Source of the DNA: a virus
Virus record (IMG/VR): IMGVR_UViG_3300044993_000616
Span: 1-35,672 of that record
Length of the DNA stretch: 35,672 bases
Direction: 5' to 3' (one strand)
The notes under the pieces were generated by a model. That model was given only the letters and a program-made list of their open reading frames with translations, did no database searches and had not been told where the DNA came from. Each line of letters starts with the position of its first letter. The stretch's first letter is position 1. Shown one piece after another: positions 27,245-33,696 of the stretch. The position numbers were made by a program, and so were the translations under genes.

Positions 27245-27276
27245 GATGTCGTGCTGCCACTACACCAGAGACCCAT
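27245..27276 (-). pseudogene. 5' half of a second tRNA
   Basis: Minus strand GGGTCTC followed by the D arm GTGTAGTGGCAGCAC and GACATC, then nothing tRNA-like. It lies directly upstream of the GIY-YIG gene, so the endonuclease insertion may have split or replaced a tRNA. Confidence 0.55.
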
Positions 27277-27278
27277 TT

Positions 27279-27408
27279 GTTCATTTTCAATCAACGGTCC
27301 CAGTCGGCGTTCGTCATGTGGAAGACCACGCGGTCTTTTGTCGCCGACTTCTATCAAGGTCGTTGATTGAAAATGAACCCATCGGAAAGGCGCAAAGCCT
27401 ACCGATGG
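27279..27408. ncRNA. candidate structured RNA: nested 18/8/6-bp hairpin plus a second hairpin
   Basis: Arms 27279-27296 and 27361-27378 are a perfect 18-bp inverted repeat. Inside are AGTCGGCG/CGCCGACT (27302-27309, 27342-27349) and AAGACC/GGTCTT (27322-27327, 27332-27337). Directly next to it, CCATCGG/CCGATGG with AGGC/GCCT (27379-27408) forms another hairpin. There is no protein frame. Such exact long pairing points to a functional RNA or a small inverted-repeat mobile element; the strand is unknown, but minus fits the neighbours. Confidence 0.5.
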
Positions 27409-27565
27409 TTCAAAATGTTATCCCATACCCGTCGTATGGTTGCCCATTGAGTTACCTCCGGGACCCCCCTCCTAACTGAGATTTTTTGTATCCCGCTTCT
27501 CGGTCACCGGGTGTGCCATCTAGCGGTTTTTGATCTGCAATCTTCGATCTTCGTTTGTGCAGCCT
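27409..27565 (-). other. gap with a tRNA-like fragment
   Basis: On the minus strand at about 27420-27475 there is a TAACTCAATGGGCA D-like arm and a CCATAC/GTATGG hairpin, but no T arm or CCA end. The rest shows no gene. Confidence 0.3.
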
Positions 27566-27595
27566 AAAACAACAAAGGGAACCTTCAAGGTTCCC
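27566..27595 (-). terminator. intrinsic terminator
   Basis: Minus strand GGGAACCT-TGA-AGGTTCCC (27595-27577) followed by TTTGTTGTTTT. CAACAAAG/CTTTGTTG and AGCCTA/TAGGCT could extend the stem on the plus strand. It ends the short transcript of the 40-aa gene. Confidence 0.75.
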
Positions 27596-27622
27596 TGGTC
27601 TTTGTTGCTTGGAGTAGGCTTT

Positions 27623-27745
27623 TTAGGCTTTCCCCTCCCCGAAGACCAGGGTTCGTGTATCAATCTCGCGCTCAAAGCGCACGACCATATTCCGGCACTG
27701 GTGCCAGAACATTTTCGTGGTTTTGACGCGGTTGATCGAATTCAT
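27623..27745 (-). CDS. 40-aa basic protein in its own transcription unit
   Basis: Begins MNSINRVKTTKMFWHQCRN and ends TRTLVFGEGKA. AAGGAA lies eight bases before the ATG at 27745, a TATAAT promoter is 38 bases upstream and an intrinsic terminator lies 28 bases after the stop, so this is a complete single-gene unit. It is basic with Arg and Lys spread through it. No family recognised; small early proteins like this often bind host enzymes. Confidence 0.55.
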   Translation of the reverse strand: MNSINRVKTTKMFWHQCRNMVVRFEREIDTRTLVFGEGKA

Positions 27746-27782
27746 GGTACTGTTCCTTGCGGAAGTTTTAAGCATTGATGAG

Positions 27783-27824
27783 ATTATATACAGAAAACCG
27801 GAAAAATACAGCGTTTTTTGTAAC
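27783..27824 (-). promoter_or_regulatory. promoter with GTTACAA box
   Basis: Minus strand GTTACAA (27824-27818), 29 bases, TATAAT (27788-27783). It matches the arrangement at 14076 and 9494. Confidence 0.55.
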
Positions 27825-27861
27825 CTGCGAGTTGACTTGTAACTTAGGCTTCTTCCGCTGC

Positions 27862-28218
27862 TTAATTTTCAAGGTCGTCGTTAGGTCGCTTTAGACCTAG
27901 GCCCTTTATGCCTATGTCAACGATGAAACGGGCAGCGTGGTCAGGGCTCTCGGTCATGTTCAACGCGGTCTTAAGCAGGGTGTAGACGTGATTTGCGAAT
28001 ACGTGGCGCGTCTGAAGCTTAAAACCATGGAAGGGGTGGCGATCCCGATAGAACTCCTCATCGTTCTTCAGCGCCTCGACGGCCGCGTCAATCATTGCGT
28101 CAATCGTCGCCGGGGCTTCACCCTGCGGCAGTCGAACCTTTTGGCCAGTGGCTTTGGCAATTTTCCTCAGCAGGTACAGCTTCTTAGAAGGCTGTTCCTT
28201 AAGTTCGAGAAGCTTCAT
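27862..28218 (-). CDS. 118-aa late protein with head-leader-like N-terminus
   Basis: Begins MKLLELKEQPSKKLYLL, one of the series of MKxxxL starts in this region. It is basic and helical in the first half (RKIAKATGQKVRLPQG) and contains FHGFKLQTRHVFANHVYTLL. The ATG overlaps the stop of the upstream gene (ATGA). It is the last gene of the late operon that starts at 29838. Function unknown. Confidence 0.65.
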   Translation of the reverse strand: MKLLELKEQPSKKLYLLRKIAKATGQKVRLPQGEAPATIDAMIDAAVEALKNDEEFYRDRHPFHGFKLQTRHVFANHVYTLLKTALNMTESPDHAARFIVDIGIKGLGLKRPNDDLEN

Positions 28219-28733
28219 CGCGGAATAAACCCAAGCTTTTTGAAGGTGGCTCGCACTAGGACGGGGTCAATCTCACTCGCAAATTCAAACGCCGCCTCCA
28301 TTTCTGGATCAAGAGCCGCCTTACGAAGAATCGTCAAATTAGAAATAACAACATCTAGAGTTTCTAACTGAGATGTAAAGTTATCCTTGAAGGACTGCTG
28401 TAGCACCTTCATAGCATCTTCAGCCTGAGGAATAACCGGCGTTAAAAGCCTAAGGGCGTTCTTTTGCCTCTCTGAAACCCGTGAGTTGATATTCCCAAGC
28501 TGGGCGCTCAGCCCAGTCAGCATCTCTATAGCCAGCATCAATTCATCAGCTTTTTCATCGCTGGTCGCGTTCCTAAAGAGCTCAACTGCCCACCCCATCA
28601 CTTTTTCTTTTTCAGGAGTTGCATTGATGACACGAGATAGGGATTTGTGGCTCACCTTAGCCAGCAAATCCATGAGAAGCTGGGCATCGCTCTTACCGGC
28701 TTCTGACAGCTGATGCAGTTCGGTAATCTTCAT
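28215..28733 (-). CDS. 172-aa helical late protein, member of a local paralogue family
   Basis: Begins MKITELHQLSEAGKSDAQ; the LSEAG end of the leader is like the T4 head-protein cleavage context. The whole protein is alpha-helical, with VSERQKNALRLL, AMKVLQQSFKDNF and a C-terminus VRATFKKLGFIPR. The ending and helical layout are shared with 28730-29392 and 29897-30466, so three paralogues are likely. ATGA overlaps join it to both neighbours. Confidence 0.65.
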   Translation of the reverse strand: MKITELHQLSEAGKSDAQLLMDLLAKVSHKSLSRVINATPEKEKVMGWAVELFRNATSDEKADELMLAIEMLTGLSAQLGNINSRVSERQKNALRLLTPVIPQAEDAMKVLQQSFKDNFTSQLETLDVVISNLTILRKAALDPEMEAAFEFASEIDPVLVRATFKKLGFIPR

Positions 28734-29392
28734 TTCAGTAGTCCTAGCTTCTTTAGCACCTTAGCTGCTATTTGCTGCTTGAAGCCTTCTTCATCGTTCT
28801 CAAACTGCATGTGACTTACTCGGTCAAGAAAGCTAAGCACCTCACTGGCATCTTCGACGGTTTTTGCTAGCTCCTCTGACATCTTACTGAGAAATGAAAC
28901 AGACTCTAAAATTTGTATCAGCTTCAGAGGGAGGGCGGTTGCATCATGCTTCTCATGTAATTTTGTAATAGCATCTTCAAGGCGCGTCGAGTAGTCGCGA
29001 TAACTTATCATCTTAGAGGTGATGCTAGAAATGACTACAAGCTCAGTTATAAGTTTGTCGCCATCTTCCTTTCCTAGAGAGTACGCATAAACACCAAGCT
29101 GGGCACCGGCTTCAGAAATATTCTGAAGAGACCCAAACTCGCTATCCAAAACACCTGTAGCTAACTTCTGAAGTAAGCTAGCGACGCCTCTCTCTTTTAG
29201 AGGTGGCTCCGCTGCCTCATTAACTCTAGAGGTATCGCCAGTTGACTGCTTCTGGGCTATATCGATTGAAAGCACTCCAAGTCGAAGCTTCGGCTCCTTG
29301 GCGGCAGCAACTGAAGCCATCTGCACCTGCTTGGTAAGCTTTGCAGTTGCCTTTTTGCTGGCATCAGTTGGTAGAAAGTCAGTTATCTTCAT
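28730..29392 (-). CDS. 220-aa helical late protein, same family
   Basis: Begins MKITDFLPTDASKKATAKL; a GTG two codons upstream (29398) would overlap the previous stop as GTGA and is the alternative start. Strongly helical, with LQKLATGVLDSEFGSLQ, DYSTRLEDAITKLHEKH and the ending AAKVLKKLGLLK that matches its paralogues. Function unknown; predicted head-packaged or head-core protein by leader and promoter only. Confidence 0.65.
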   Translation of the reverse strand: MKITDFLPTDASKKATAKLTKQVQMASVAAAKEPKLRLGVLSIDIAQKQSTGDTSRVNEAAEPPLKERGVASLLQKLATGVLDSEFGSLQNISEAGAQLGVYAYSLGKEDGDKLITELVVISSITSKMISYRDYSTRLEDAITKLHEKHDATALPLKLIQILESVSFLSKMSEELAKTVEDASEVLSFLDRVSHMQFENDEEGFKQQIAAKVLKKLGLLK

Positions 29393-29394
29393 CG

Positions 29395-29838
29395 TCACCG
29401 CCAGGGATTTGGTCTTAGCGCCCAGCTGTCTTCATCAAAGTGCCCCGAACGCTCCATCCCAGCCACGACGTCCGTGGCGTAGCTATCCCACAGGTCAGCC
29501 AGGTAGTCATTGACGTCCTTGCTCCTACCAAATTTCCGGACTGCCGCATTTAGGTCGTCGACGGTCAAGTCGTGCTTCTTTAGGTATGGAAGCATTTCCG
29601 AAATAGGATCTCCATCTGGAAAGCTGTCGCTTACTGTTATTTCAAAATTCTGAAACAGGCTTCTTAGAATATCTTCTCTCTTCGGCTTAGGGGCTTTAAC
29701 TTCTTTGGGAGGGCGAGCGGGTTTAGCGTAGCTGTTTTTCCAGGCCTCGGCTGAAGCCTCATCCTTGAAGCGCTTTGACACCCCGTCCTTTGACTTGACA
29801 GCCCATATTCCTTCATCTAAGAGGCTTTGAAGCTTCAC
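29395..29838 (-). CDS. 147-aa late protein with head-leader-like N-terminus
   Basis: GTG start at 29838, N-terminus MKLQSLLDEGIWAVKSKDG: the leader ends in LLDE-G, the expected cut context of a T4-type prohead protease. Next comes a short basic segment, GVSKRFKDEASAEAWKNS, a Pro/Lys-rich linker (PARPPKEVKAPKPKRED) and an acidic C-terminal domain with YLKKHDLTVDDLNAAV. AGGAC lies before the GTG. First gene of a four-gene late operon (down to 27862). Function unknown. Confidence 0.65.
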   Translation of the reverse strand: MKLQSLLDEGIWAVKSKDGVSKRFKDEASAEAWKNSYAKPARPPKEVKAPKPKREDILRSLFQNFEITVSDSFPDGDPISEMLPYLKKHDLTVDDLNAAVRKFGRSKDVNDYLADLWDSYATDVVAGMERSGHFDEDSWALRPNPWR

Positions 29839-29867
29839 TGCGTCCTACCCTAGTTTTGCCTGTAGTC

Positions 29868-29875
29868 TATTTATG
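29868..29875 (-). promoter_or_regulatory. T4-type late promoter (CATAAATA)
   Basis: CATAAATA on the minus strand, 30 bases before the GTG at 29838; one base from consensus. Confidence 0.6.
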
Positions 29876-29896
29876 GCTCTAGCAGCTGAAGCTACT

Positions 29897-30466
29897 TCAC
29901 TTTTTCTGAAACGGCGTCAGTTCTAGCTTTCTAAAAAGCGCCCTGACAATTTGCACCTTGAACTGTAAAGCTTCTCGGGACGAATCGTCCGCCTCCGTTG
30001 GCTTCAGGACCGCCAGCAGCTCGTCCGAGTTTAACAGAAATTCAGAAAGTTTATACAGCGCCGAGATCGCTAAGAACAGCTTGTCTATAAAGCTGACCAG
30101 CTCCTGGTTGAGAACTATTTTGTCATCCGATGAACGCGCTGCTGCCAGTTTAACTGCGTCATTGGTCAGAGATTGAAGACGTTGATCCCAAGGGAATCCA
30201 TAGTCGACCAATCTCTTAAACTCGATCGAAAAAACAGTTCCCGCTCTGTTGGAATTGAGAGCGTCCTGTCGAAGCATTCGAATGTCAATAACTAGTTCTT
30301 CAGCTGTATTTCGTGAACGTCCTTCCAGTGCCTTAGCCGCTGCCAAGATTGGACGGTCCTTCCATTTTCCCATGGAGGGGAAGGACTTTGTCTTTCCAAA
30401 AATTTGCCGGCAGACAGCATCTAGGAGGTGTTCTAGTTGTCCAGCCTGAACTTCAAGTAGCTTCAT
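29897..30466 (-). CDS. 189-aa helical late protein, third member of local family
   Basis: Begins MKLLEVQAGQLEHLLDAVC. Mostly alpha-helical, basic at the N-terminus and ending LQFKVQIVRALFRKLELTPFQKK, which parallels the C-termini of 28215-28733 and 28730-29392. It starts six bases after the stop of the membrane/coiled-coil gene upstream, so it belongs to the transcript of the 30954 promoter. Function unknown. Confidence 0.65.
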   Translation of the reverse strand: MKLLEVQAGQLEHLLDAVCRQIFGKTKSFPSMGKWKDRPILAAAKALEGRSRNTAEELVIDIRMLRQDALNSNRAGTVFSIEFKRLVDYGFPWDQRLQSLTNDAVKLAAARSSDDKIVLNQELVSFIDKLFLAISALYKLSEFLLNSDELLAVLKPTEADDSSREALQFKVQIVRALFRKLELTPFQKK

Positions 30467-30472
30467 CTGTTC

Positions 30473-30925
30473 TCACTTTACGGGAATTGCGATTCTCTGC
30501 TGCTGCCTGATTAGCCCGTCATTGAGCTCTTTCCAGTTTCTTGGAGCTTCAATAGAAATTTCTTTTTCAACTACCGAAGGTGTAGTCGGTGGAGGGGAAA
30601 CTGGTGCAGGTGCAGGTGCAGGTGGCTGTGCGGCTATTGGCGGATGAAGGGGTACAGCTGGCCTAGGGGCGGGAGCTGGGGTCGACCTAGGAAACCTGCC
30701 CTCCTGAACAAACTGCACCATAGCTGCCTGAAATCCCACTACCTGTGCCAGCTCGCGTAGCAGCGCCTCATTTTGCTTTCTGAGTTCGTGAAGCTGATTT
30801 TCCACGTCACCAGCTTTGGCATACCTCTCATCAATTTGAAACAGGAACGGCGTGATTGTGACAAGGGCTGCAATAACCGCGGAGACGGTAGCCGGCAGCC
30901 CTATCTTCTTCAGAATTTCCAGCAT
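30473..30925 (-). CDS. 150-aa protein: membrane helix, coiled coil, Pro/Ala-rich linker
   Basis: Begins MLEILKKIGLPATVSAVIAALV: a hydrophobic helix at about 10-30, then a coiled coil (VENQLHELRKQNEALLREL) and a long Pro/Ala-rich stretch (about 80-115), then a short acidic and basic end. The layout is that of a spanin- or tape-like membrane protein, but no specific family is clear. GGGAG precedes the ATG at 30925 and is hidden in the stem of a hairpin that encloses a late promoter. Confidence 0.65.
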   Translation of the reverse strand: MLEILKKIGLPATVSAVIAALVTITPFLFQIDERYAKAGDVENQLHELRKQNEALLRELAQVVGFQAAMVQFVQEGRFPRSTPAPAPRPAVPLHPPIAAQPPAPAPAPVSPPPTTPSVVEKEISIEAPRNWKELNDGLIRQQQRIAIPVK

Positions 30926-30929
30926 CTCA

Positions 30930-30976
30930 ATTCTCCCTTATCAGGCTACCACTTATTTACGGTAACTTGGGAGAAT
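30930..30976 (-). promoter_or_regulatory. ribosome-site-hiding hairpin around a late promoter
   Basis: ATTCTCCC (30930-30937) and GGGAGAAT (30969-30976) pair perfectly, with a smaller TACC/GGTA stem inside. On the minus strand the 3' arm holds the GGGAG ribosome site and the loop holds the late promoter. Confidence 0.6.
30954..30961 (-). promoter_or_regulatory. probable late promoter (CGTAAATA)
   Basis: CGTAAATA on the minus strand, 29 bases before the ATG at 30925; two bases from consensus but in the right place. Confidence 0.5.
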
Positions 30977-30984
30977 CTACTGCT

Positions 30985-31824
30985 TCAGAGGGCAGTTAAG
31001 CCGGTGCCGCACTCTCGACAGAACTTGGTCCCGTGCTTGTTGAGGGTTCCACAGGTCGGGCACTTCAGCTTAGTCTTAACGGTGACAGGTGCTTCCACCT
31101 TCGTCTCGCCAACTTGTCCAAGGAGCCTGAGAACCATCACGTGCTTCTGCCCATCGGTCTGGAACCAAGCCCCAAGCTGAAACTGCTGGTGACTGACGCT
31201 GCCCGGAACGGTAATACCTACATCGTTAACAGCCTGAGCTACGTTCTGCGCCTGTAGGTCATCCGACTTTGACGCGCTCCGGAAAGCGCTCTCCGTCTTG
31301 GCCGCCGGCGGCGTATGAACTGCCGGCGCAGCTTGAGTTGATGTGGTATAGAAGACCTGGTGGTCATCACCTGCGGTGATAGGTCTGGATACCCAAATAG
31401 GGCCACCCCAGTAGGGCCAGTAGTCATAGATGCGGTGCTGACGAACGTAGACGTCCTCGATCTTGGCAGGTGCCCTCTCGAACTCGAACTCAACGCGGAT
31501 CAGCCCATCCTCTGCCTTGACGCCCCGAGGGCCATCCTCAATCTTCTTCGTTCGCTCAATGAACTTGAAGCGATGGCCTTTGTCAAGGTTGGATGCATCA
31601 AGAAAGCGCTCTAGCTCGAAGCTATGATTGGGCTCGATAATTAGACTGACGCCCTTAGTCGCGTCCTCTCCATCTATAGAGACCCTAACGAGGGCTCTGA
31701 CTGAGTTGAGGTTCTTGAAGTAGAGGGTATATTCCGACCCGAATGGTATAAGGACGGTATCACCGTTTTCCCGCAGAACGCGGCCATTGTGCTTGACGGC
31801 GACAACAAGCTTATCTGAGTACAT
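30985..31824 (-). CDS. 279-aa protein with C-terminal zinc ribbon
   Basis: The N-terminal 110 residues are a beta-rich domain with FKNLNSVRALVRVSIDGED and SLIIEPNHSFELERF, a segment I associate with phage virion proteins. A middle part is Tyr/Trp-rich (RIYDYWPYWGGPIWV), then an Ala/Ser/Thr-rich linker, then a zinc ribbon with CPTCGTLNKHGTKFCRECG. AGGAG precedes the ATG at 31824 (a GTG one codon upstream is also possible) after a leader of about 80 bases from the late promoter. Likely a structural or head-associated protein; the zinc ribbon could bind nucleic acid. Confidence 0.65.
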   Translation of the reverse strand: MYSDKLVVAVKHNGRVLRENGDTVLIPFGSEYTLYFKNLNSVRALVRVSIDGEDATKGVSLIIEPNHSFELERFLDASNLDKGHRFKFIERTKKIEDGPRGVKAEDGLIRVEFEFERAPAKIEDVYVRQHRIYDYWPYWGGPIWVSRPITAGDDHQVFYTTSTQAAPAVHTPPAAKTESAFRSASKSDDLQAQNVAQAVNDVGITVPGSVSHQQFQLGAWFQTDGQKHVMVLRLLGQVGETKVEAPVTVKTKLKCPTCGTLNKHGTKFCRECGTGLTAL

Positions 31825-31905
31825 CACTCACTTCTCCTACCAACAGCTTCAAACCGGTCATCGACTAGGACCGCGATGTGCTTAAAGTCGATTGTGCTGG
31901 TTGTG

Positions 31906-31913
31906 TATTTATA
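31906..31913 (-). promoter_or_regulatory. T4-type late promoter
   Basis: Exact TATAAATA on the minus strand, 82 bases before the zinc-ribbon gene. Confidence 0.75.
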
Positions 31914-31948
31914 TCACGCTTCGCGCGTAGCTTCAATGCACCGCCAGG

Positions 31949-32380
31949 TTACTGTCTCGGCGCGGTCATGGTGACATTGACGCTAAATGGAGATGTCACA
32001 AACTGAAACTTTGTGTCGTAGAGAAGCCGTGTCAGATAGTTAACGTCGTCTTCAGGCTGAACGTGAATTCCGGCGCCGGGCTCTCTCGTTATCCAGTTGA
32101 AGCGAGTAATGACTCTGATATACCTTCCACTCTCTGCTTTTTTGTGTAGCCAGCTAACAAGAGCCTTAATTATTCCTCTAATGTATATTTCCTCTGGCAG
32201 AAAGTGGTCTTTCGGAAGCTCGATGCCAATGGTGAACATCCATTCATCGCCGCTTTTGTTCAGCCGCATGGCAGAACAAGACACCGCTACTTTTAAAGTC
32301 TTTAGAAGCTTGACAACTTCCCTTGACTCAGAAGAAACCCATCCAGGCCGTGGCGCTTCTAAAAGCTGGTTTAGCTTCAT
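31949..32380 (-). CDS. 143-aa late protein with head-leader-like N-terminus
   Basis: Begins MKLNQLLEAPRPGWVSSES, an MKxxxLLEA leader. The C-terminal 80 residues contain IIKALVSWLHKKAESGRY, IHVQPEDDVNYLTRLLYD, which align with a part of the upstream protein (32377-33213), so the two share a domain. The ATG overlaps the upstream stop (ATGA). Function unknown. Confidence 0.65.
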   Translation of the reverse strand: MKLNQLLEAPRPGWVSSESREVVKLLKTLKVAVSCSAMRLNKSGDEWMFTIGIELPKDHFLPEEIYIRGIIKALVSWLHKKAESGRYIRVITRFNWITREPGAGIHVQPEDDVNYLTRLLYDTKFQFVTSPFSVNVTMTAPRQ

Positions 32381-33213
32381 AGTAGGTACTTTCTAACAAC
32401 CGCTTCAAGCTTGCCAGTGGTGTCAATTACATCGTCTCTAGCCACGACGCCACTCGTTTTAACCCAGACAAAATGAGTGTCATAGGGAGATTTTGCAGGT
32501 GCAGATTTCCCGTTTATCTCCCCGAGGACCTTAAGAAGATCAGTTCTGAATTTTTCAAACTGCTCTCCCGTCAAGTCTCTAGAGATGCTCGCCCCTCTAA
32601 TCTTTTTCAATTTCCAGCTCGGCGTGGCTTGATGAAGGACCTTGAAATTTTTGTCGATCATTTTAGCTTCACTTCTGGTGAAGATCGCGCCGGCCGACAG
32701 GTCCATTTTATTGGAAGATTTCCCGTAATAGCTGCTGGTATAGAAAAATACTGGGACTTTATCCACAATTTCGGAAGGGATAGATACCTGACACACAATG
32801 CTTGGGAGCTTTTTTGTAATCTGGCCGCTAGGTGGAGTATCTTCTCTCAATCGGCTTAGCAGCACCTTAAAAATATCGTCACCCGGTTGAATAGCAATCG
32901 CATCTGACCGCTTGTAGCCAAGTCCGACTTTGACGCTGTGGCCTTCATCCACCAGCGCCTGAAGCTGTTTAGCCATGAACTTGAGGACGCCCTTCACCCT
33001 CACTTCAAATGGAAGGACCATCTCCTCATCTGAGGCGCTTTTCGAGTTATTGAAAAAGCCACCATACCAGATTGAGTCTTTCAAAATAGCGGGCCAGCCC
33101 ATTCCAGAAAGGACGCTGATGTGGCACTTAGACTTGGCGTATTCTTTAAGGTCGTTTTGAAGCTTCTTCGCAAACTGCTGCGGGTGGCTAATGGTAATTT
33201 CTTCAAGCAGCAT
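32377..33213 (-). CDS. 278-aa late protein of unknown function
   Basis: Begins MLLEEITISHPQQFAKKL. Residues 85-130 (VLKFMAKQLQALVDEGHS, IAIQPGDDIFKVLLSRL) match the shared domain of the 143-aa protein downstream; a second alpha/beta part follows with VPVFFYTSSYYGKSS and FTRSEAKMIDKNFKVLHQ. A late promoter is 30 bases upstream. No family recognised. Confidence 0.65.
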   Translation of the reverse strand: MLLEEITISHPQQFAKKLQNDLKEYAKSKCHISVLSGMGWPAILKDSIWYGGFFNNSKSASDEEMVLPFEVRVKGVLKFMAKQLQALVDEGHSVKVGLGYKRSDAIAIQPGDDIFKVLLSRLREDTPPSGQITKKLPSIVCQVSIPSEIVDKVPVFFYTSSYYGKSSNKMDLSAGAIFTRSEAKMIDKNFKVLHQATPSWKLKKIRGASISRDLTGEQFEKFRTDLLKVLGEINGKSAPAKSPYDTHFVWVKTSGVVARDDVIDTTGKLEAVVRKYLL

Positions 33214-33242
33214 AGGTGCCCTGTCAATCTACAAGTATTCTC

Positions 33243-33250
33243 TATTTATC
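33243..33250 (-). promoter_or_regulatory. T4-type late promoter (GATAAATA)
   Basis: GATAAATA on the minus strand, 30 bases before the ATG at 33213. Confidence 0.6.
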
Positions 33251-33696
33251 TACCACTCGTAAACTAGCCTCTCCTTGAGAAGTACTGGAAACTGAAAGGC
33301 CTCCTTCTTAGTTGCACCGGCTCCAATATAGCTCAGAGAGACAACTCGAGCCACATTTAGCACGTCCTTAAAAGTAAAATCTTCAATCAGCTGCGCATTT
33401 TCTAGAGTTCTATCTTTTCCAGGAACTATTAGACAAAGTTGATATGGAAAATCTGGAGTAGCAGCAAGCTTTTTTAGCTTGCTGACAAAACCACCTATTC
33501 TATACTTGGTAGAAAAAGTTTCTTCTAGGTGGTCATCCGCCGTCGAAACTAGCTGAATTACCGCCGCCCAACCCACTAGATACGGGTGCTTCCAGGTATC
33601 AGTAACGGTGGCCTGTAGATAAAGGCTCCGGGTTAGGTGTCCACTTGCTAGAATCTGGTGCACGTGGTCTGGATTATGAATTGAAAAGGAGGTCAT
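33250..33696 (-). CDS. 148-aa protein of unknown function
   Basis: Begins MTSFSIHNPDHVHQILASG. Alpha/beta sequence with HPYLVGWAAVIQLVSTADD, FPYQLCLIVPGKD and NVARVVSLSYIG. The start overlaps the end of the next gene (ATGA). It lacks the MKxxxL leader found in its neighbours. No family recognised. Confidence 0.6.
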   Translation of the reverse strand: MTSFSIHNPDHVHQILASGHLTRSLYLQATVTDTWKHPYLVGWAAVIQLVSTADDHLEETFSTKYRIGGFVSKLKKLAATPDFPYQLCLIVPGKDRTLENAQLIEDFTFKDVLNVARVVSLSYIGAGATKKEAFQFPVLLKERLVYEW

